This document shows, piece after piece, positions 5,558 to 7,683 of a DNA stretch of 7,683 bases. How positions within the stretch are numbered: the first letter of the stretch is position 1; each line of letters starts with the position of its first letter. The stretch covers positions 1 to 7,683 of the forward strand of contig CABVBV010000100.1 of the NCBI GenBank assembly GCA_902496595.1, written 5' to 3'. The stretch is from an uncultured Eubacteriales bacterium (GTDB lineage Bacteria > Bacillota > Clostridia > Oscillospirales > Oscillospiraceae). The position numbers were made by a program, and so were the translations under genes. The notes under the pieces were generated by a model that worked only from the letters and a program-made list of their open reading frames with translations, did no database searches and was not told the DNA's origin.

Positions 5558-5563
5558 TATAAA

Positions 5564-6526
5564 ATGAGAACCATCACCGCAGCGGCTCTGCTCTGTCTGG
5601 CGATAGCGCTGGCCCTGCCGCTTCTGCTGTTTGCAGGGAGCGAGCCCGGCGCGGAGGAGCAGGACGCCCCGGAACCCGCAGCGGACTCCGAACTGAGCTT
5701 CACCGTGCTCTCGGGCGGCGAGGTGCTGACTGTGACCATGTCCGACTGGCTTCCCGGAGTGGTGGCCGGGGAGATGCCCGCCTCCTTCGAGCCTGAGGCG
5801 CTCAAGGCCCAGGCAGTTGCGGCGAGGACATATATTATGTACAGCATGGGCCGCGAAAAGCCCGCCCACCCCGAAGCCGACGTCTGCGACGACCCGTCCT
5901 GCTGCAAGGCCCACGCCTCGGACGAGCAGCTCCGAGAAAACTGGGGAGCCGACTATGAGTCGAACCTGGACAAGATACAAAGCGCCGTGAGTGAGACCGA
6001 CGGAGAATACCTGAGCTACGGAGGCGAGGTCATCCAGGCCGTGTTCCACTCCTCATCTGCGGGCAAAACCGAGGCCTCTGAAGCCATCTGGCAGGCCGAG
6101 CCCTATCTCGTGAGCGTGGACAGCCCCGAGACAGCCGAGGATGTGCCGAACTACGTCACCTCAGTTGCCGTGACTGAGGAGGAGTTCCGGCTCACGGTGA
6201 GTTCGCTGCACCCCGAGGCCCGGCTGGAGGGCGACGCCGCCTACTGGCTGGGCGCCGCCGTCCGGGACGCCTCCGGCCGCGTCGAGACGGTAGACATAGG
6301 CGGCGCCACAGTCACCGGCAGCGAGCTGCGCACCCTGTTCTCGCTCCGTTCCACAGCCTTCACCCTGGACTATACCGACCCGGGCTTTCTCTTCACCGTA
6401 ACAGGTTACGGCCACGGCGTCGGCATGAGCCAGTACGGCGCGAACGTCATGGCGGAAGACGGCGCTGGATACCGGGAGATCCTCTCACACTACTACCCGG
6501 GCACGGAACTGCAAACATCGGGCTGA
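5564..6526 (+). CDS. spoIID: SpoIID-type stage II sporulation lytic transglycosylase
   Basis: SpoIID cleaves peptidoglycan glycan strands during forespore engulfment as part of the SpoIID-SpoIIM-SpoIIP complex in the mother-cell membrane. The 320-residue product starts with a hydrophobic segment (4-25, signal anchor). The core motif LPGVVAGEMPASFEPEALKA (63-82) continues into QAVAARTY. Glu70 in GEMP matches the catalytic glutamate of the family. His102, Cys108 and Cys114 in the HPEADVCDDPSCCKAH segment have the spacing reported for the zinc site of the clostridial enzyme. FHSSSAGKTEASEAIW, PYLVSVDSPE and the closing GYGHGVGMSQYGANVMA and HYYPGTEL blocks are all present. Length is close to the Bacillus protein (about 340). 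It stands alone: no spoIIIJ-like or other sporulation gene is adjacent on this strand. A SpoIID-domain paralogue (LytB-like) remains possible, but length, zinc site and architecture favour true SpoIID. No clear sigma-E promoter is seen. Confidence 0.88.
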   Translation: MRTITAAALLCLAIALALPLLLFAGSEPGAEEQDAPEPAADSELSFTVLSGGEVLTVTMSDWLPGVVAGEMPASFEPEALKAQAVAARTYIMYSMGREKPAHPEADVCDDPSCCKAHASDEQLRENWGADYESNLDKIQSAVSETDGEYLSYGGEVIQAVFHSSSAGKTEASEAIWQAEPYLVSVDSPETAEDVPNYVTSVAVTEEEFRLTVSSLHPEARLEGDAAYWLGAAVRDASGRVETVDIGGATVTGSELRTLFSLRSTAFTLDYTDPGFLFTVTGYGHGVGMSQYGANVMAEDGAGYREILSHYYPGTELQTSG

Positions 6527-6533
6527 CAGCATG

Positions 6534-6576
6534 AAAAAAGAGAGCCGCGCCCTTTTTATCGGCGCCGCTCTCTTTT
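6534..6576. terminator. Bidirectional terminator shared by spoIID and valS
   Basis: Ten base pairs (AAAAGAGAGC, 6536-6545, with GCTCTCTTTT, 6567-6576), a single C-C mismatch, then five more (GCGCC/GGCGC) enclose a 9-nt loop. An A6 run (6534-6539) on one side and T4 on the other supply U tracts in both directions. It fills nearly all of the gap between the convergent stop codons of spoIID and valS. Confidence 0.85.
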
Positions 6577-6580
6577 ACGT

Positions 6581-7683
6581 TTATCTCAGCTTTGCCAGGC
6601 TCTCCTCAATGTTCGCTATGAGGGCCTTTGCCTTTTCGGCCCTCTCGCGCTCGGCGTTGACGACCGCCTCGGGGGCTCTGGAGACGAAGGACTCGTTGGC
6701 GAGCTTCTTCTCCTGGGCCTCCAGCTGTTTGTGAGCCTTTTCAAGCTCCTTCTCCAGCCTCGTGCGCTCGGCCTCGAGGTCGACGAGCTCCGCCATGGGC
6801 ATGAGCACCCGGGCGGAGGAAGTTGTAACAGTCACCATGCCCTCGGCGCTCTCGTCGCCGGAGGCGCCGCGCACCTCGACCTCGCTCGCGGAGGCGAGGC
6901 GGCTCAGGTACTTCGCGCCGGAGCGGTAGGTGTCGCTGTCGGCGGCGCAGATGATGAGCTTGGCCTTGCGGGAGGGCGGCACATTCATCTCGGCCCTGCG
7001 GCTGCGGACGGCCTTTATGACTTCCATGACGCGCTCGAAGCCGGCCTCGTCCTCGGGGAAGGCCAGGGCCTCGTCATACTTCGGGTAGGGCGCTATGATG
7101 AGCGCCTCGCACTCGTGCGGTATGGCCTGGTATATCTCCTCGGTGATGAAGGGCATGAAGGGGTGCAGCAGCTTCAGTATGCCGGTGAGCACGTAGAGCA
7201 GCACGCGCTCCGCGCCCTCCTTCGCCTCCGCGTCTCCGGAGTTCAGGCGCTCCTTGGCGAGCTCGATGTACCAGTCGCAGTAGGTGTCCCAGATGAAGTC
7301 GTAGATCTTCTGGGCCGCGATGCCAAGCTCGTAGCGGTCGAGGTTCTCGCGCACCTCTCCGACGAGGCTGTTGAGCTTCGAGAGCACCCATTTGTCCGGC
7401 AGCTCGAGCCGCTCAGGCAGGGCGCAGTCTTCTATCGTGAGGTTCATCATCACGAAGCGGGAAGCGTTCCAGAGCTTGTTCGCGAAGTTCCGCATCGCCT
7501 CGCAGCGCTCGACGTAGAAGCGCATATCGTTTCCGGGGCTGTTGCCGGTGATGATGTTGAACCTCAGGGCGTCCGCGCCGAAGCGGTCTATCATCTCGAT
7601 GGGGTCGACGCCGTTGCCCGCGGACTTCGACATCTTCTTGCCCTGCGGGTCGCGGATGAGGCCGTGGATGAGCACGGTGTGGA
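6581..7683 (-). CDS. valS: Valyl-tRNA synthetase, C-terminal part (5' end outside window)
   Basis: This class I synthetase charges tRNA-Val with valine. About 367 residues of a usual 870-900 are visible. They begin in the catalytic core at HTVLIHGLIRDPQGKKMSKS, with the ATP-binding KMSKS signature at 7622-7636 followed by AGNGVDPIEM. DALRFNIITGNSPGNDMRF completes the active-site end. The helical anticodon-binding domain follows, including CDWYIELAKERLNSGD and LHPFMPFITEEIYQAI. The last 65 or so residues are the charged coiled-coil arm of ValRS (LEAERTRLEKELEKAHKQL, ending ANIEESLAKLR). KMSKS-GNG-(V/I)DP and the C-terminal coiled coil point to valine rather than leucine or isoleucine specificity. 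The frame stays open to the right edge; the GTG at 7675 is an internal valine codon, not the start. It ends at TAA next to a shared terminator. Confidence 0.95.
   Translation of the reverse strand, partial: HTVLIHGLIRDPQGKKMSKSAGNGVDPIEMIDRFGADALRFNIITGNSPGNDMRFYVERCEAMRNFANKLWNASRFVMMNLTIEDCALPERLELPDKWVLSKLNSLVGEVRENLDRYELGIAAQKIYDFIWDTYCDWYIELAKERLNSGDAEAKEGAERVLLYVLTGILKLLHPFMPFITEEIYQAIPHECEALIIAPYPKYDEALAFPEDEAGFERVMEVIKAVRSRRAEMNVPPSRKAKLIICAADSDTYRSGAKYLSRLASASEVEVRGASGDESAEGMVTVTTSSARVLMPMAELVDLEAERTRLEKELEKAHKQLEAQEKKLANESFVSRAPEAVVNAERERAEKAKALIANIEESLAKLR

Noticed and set aside
5444..5563. An N-terminal extension of SpoIID from 5444
   Set aside because: The ATG at 5564 has a near-perfect ribosome binding site and begins a typical signal anchor; the extension is polar and overlaps the divergent gene and its promoter.
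7673..7675. GTG as the start of a short valS-like gene
   Set aside because: The frame continues upstream with HT before VLIHGLIRD, the normal interior of valyl-tRNA synthetase, so the gene is cut by the window edge.

Overview
The window looks like chromosomal DNA from a high-GC, spore-forming member of the Clostridia, most likely Oscillospirales/Ruminococcaceae-like. This is an inference from four things: the gene order rpmH-rnpA-yidD-yidC-jag, a SpoIID-type sporulation protein, the 44-residue clostridial-style ribosomal protein L34, and strong GC bias at third codon positions. I see no mobile element, CRISPR array, tRNA or rRNA.

Layout. (1) Positions 1-1025, + strand: the C-terminal part of an ABC transporter sugar-type solute-binding protein, cut by the window edge. 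It ends at a strong bidirectional hairpin terminator (1040-1071). (2) Positions 1086-4327, - strand: a tight housekeeping cluster read right to left as rpmH, rnpA, yidD, yidC, jag/khpB, acpP. Several junctions overlap by 4 nt (rnpA/yidD, yidC/jag), and both rnpA and yidD appear to start with TTG. A TATAAT element just before rpmH and the terminator after acpP suggest one transcript of about 3.3 kb. (3) Positions 4467-5465, - strand: an unrecognised eight-helix membrane protein with a very acidic C-terminal tail. It has its own sigma-A-like promoter (5517-5545) and its own terminator (4403-4430). (4) Positions 5564-6526, + strand, divergent: spoIID, with an excellent ribosome binding site. (5) Positions 6581-7683, - strand: the C-terminal 40% or so of valS, convergent with spoIID across a shared bidirectional terminator.

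How the genes relate. The - strand cluster joins ribosome and tRNA maturation (L34, RNase P protein) with membrane protein insertion (YidD, YidC) and an RNA-binding regulator (Jag/KhpB). Unusually, it ends with acyl carrier protein, a lipid-synthesis gene, where mnmE/mnmG/rsmG often follow jag. dnaA, the common divergent neighbour of rpmH in Firmicutes, is absent from its usual place.

I do not see a complete previously undescribed system here. The points most worth a second look are: the YidC groove position normally held by Arg/Lys is Thr; YidC has a long charged tail; acpP is coupled to jag; and the membrane protein upstream of rpmH is uncharacterised.
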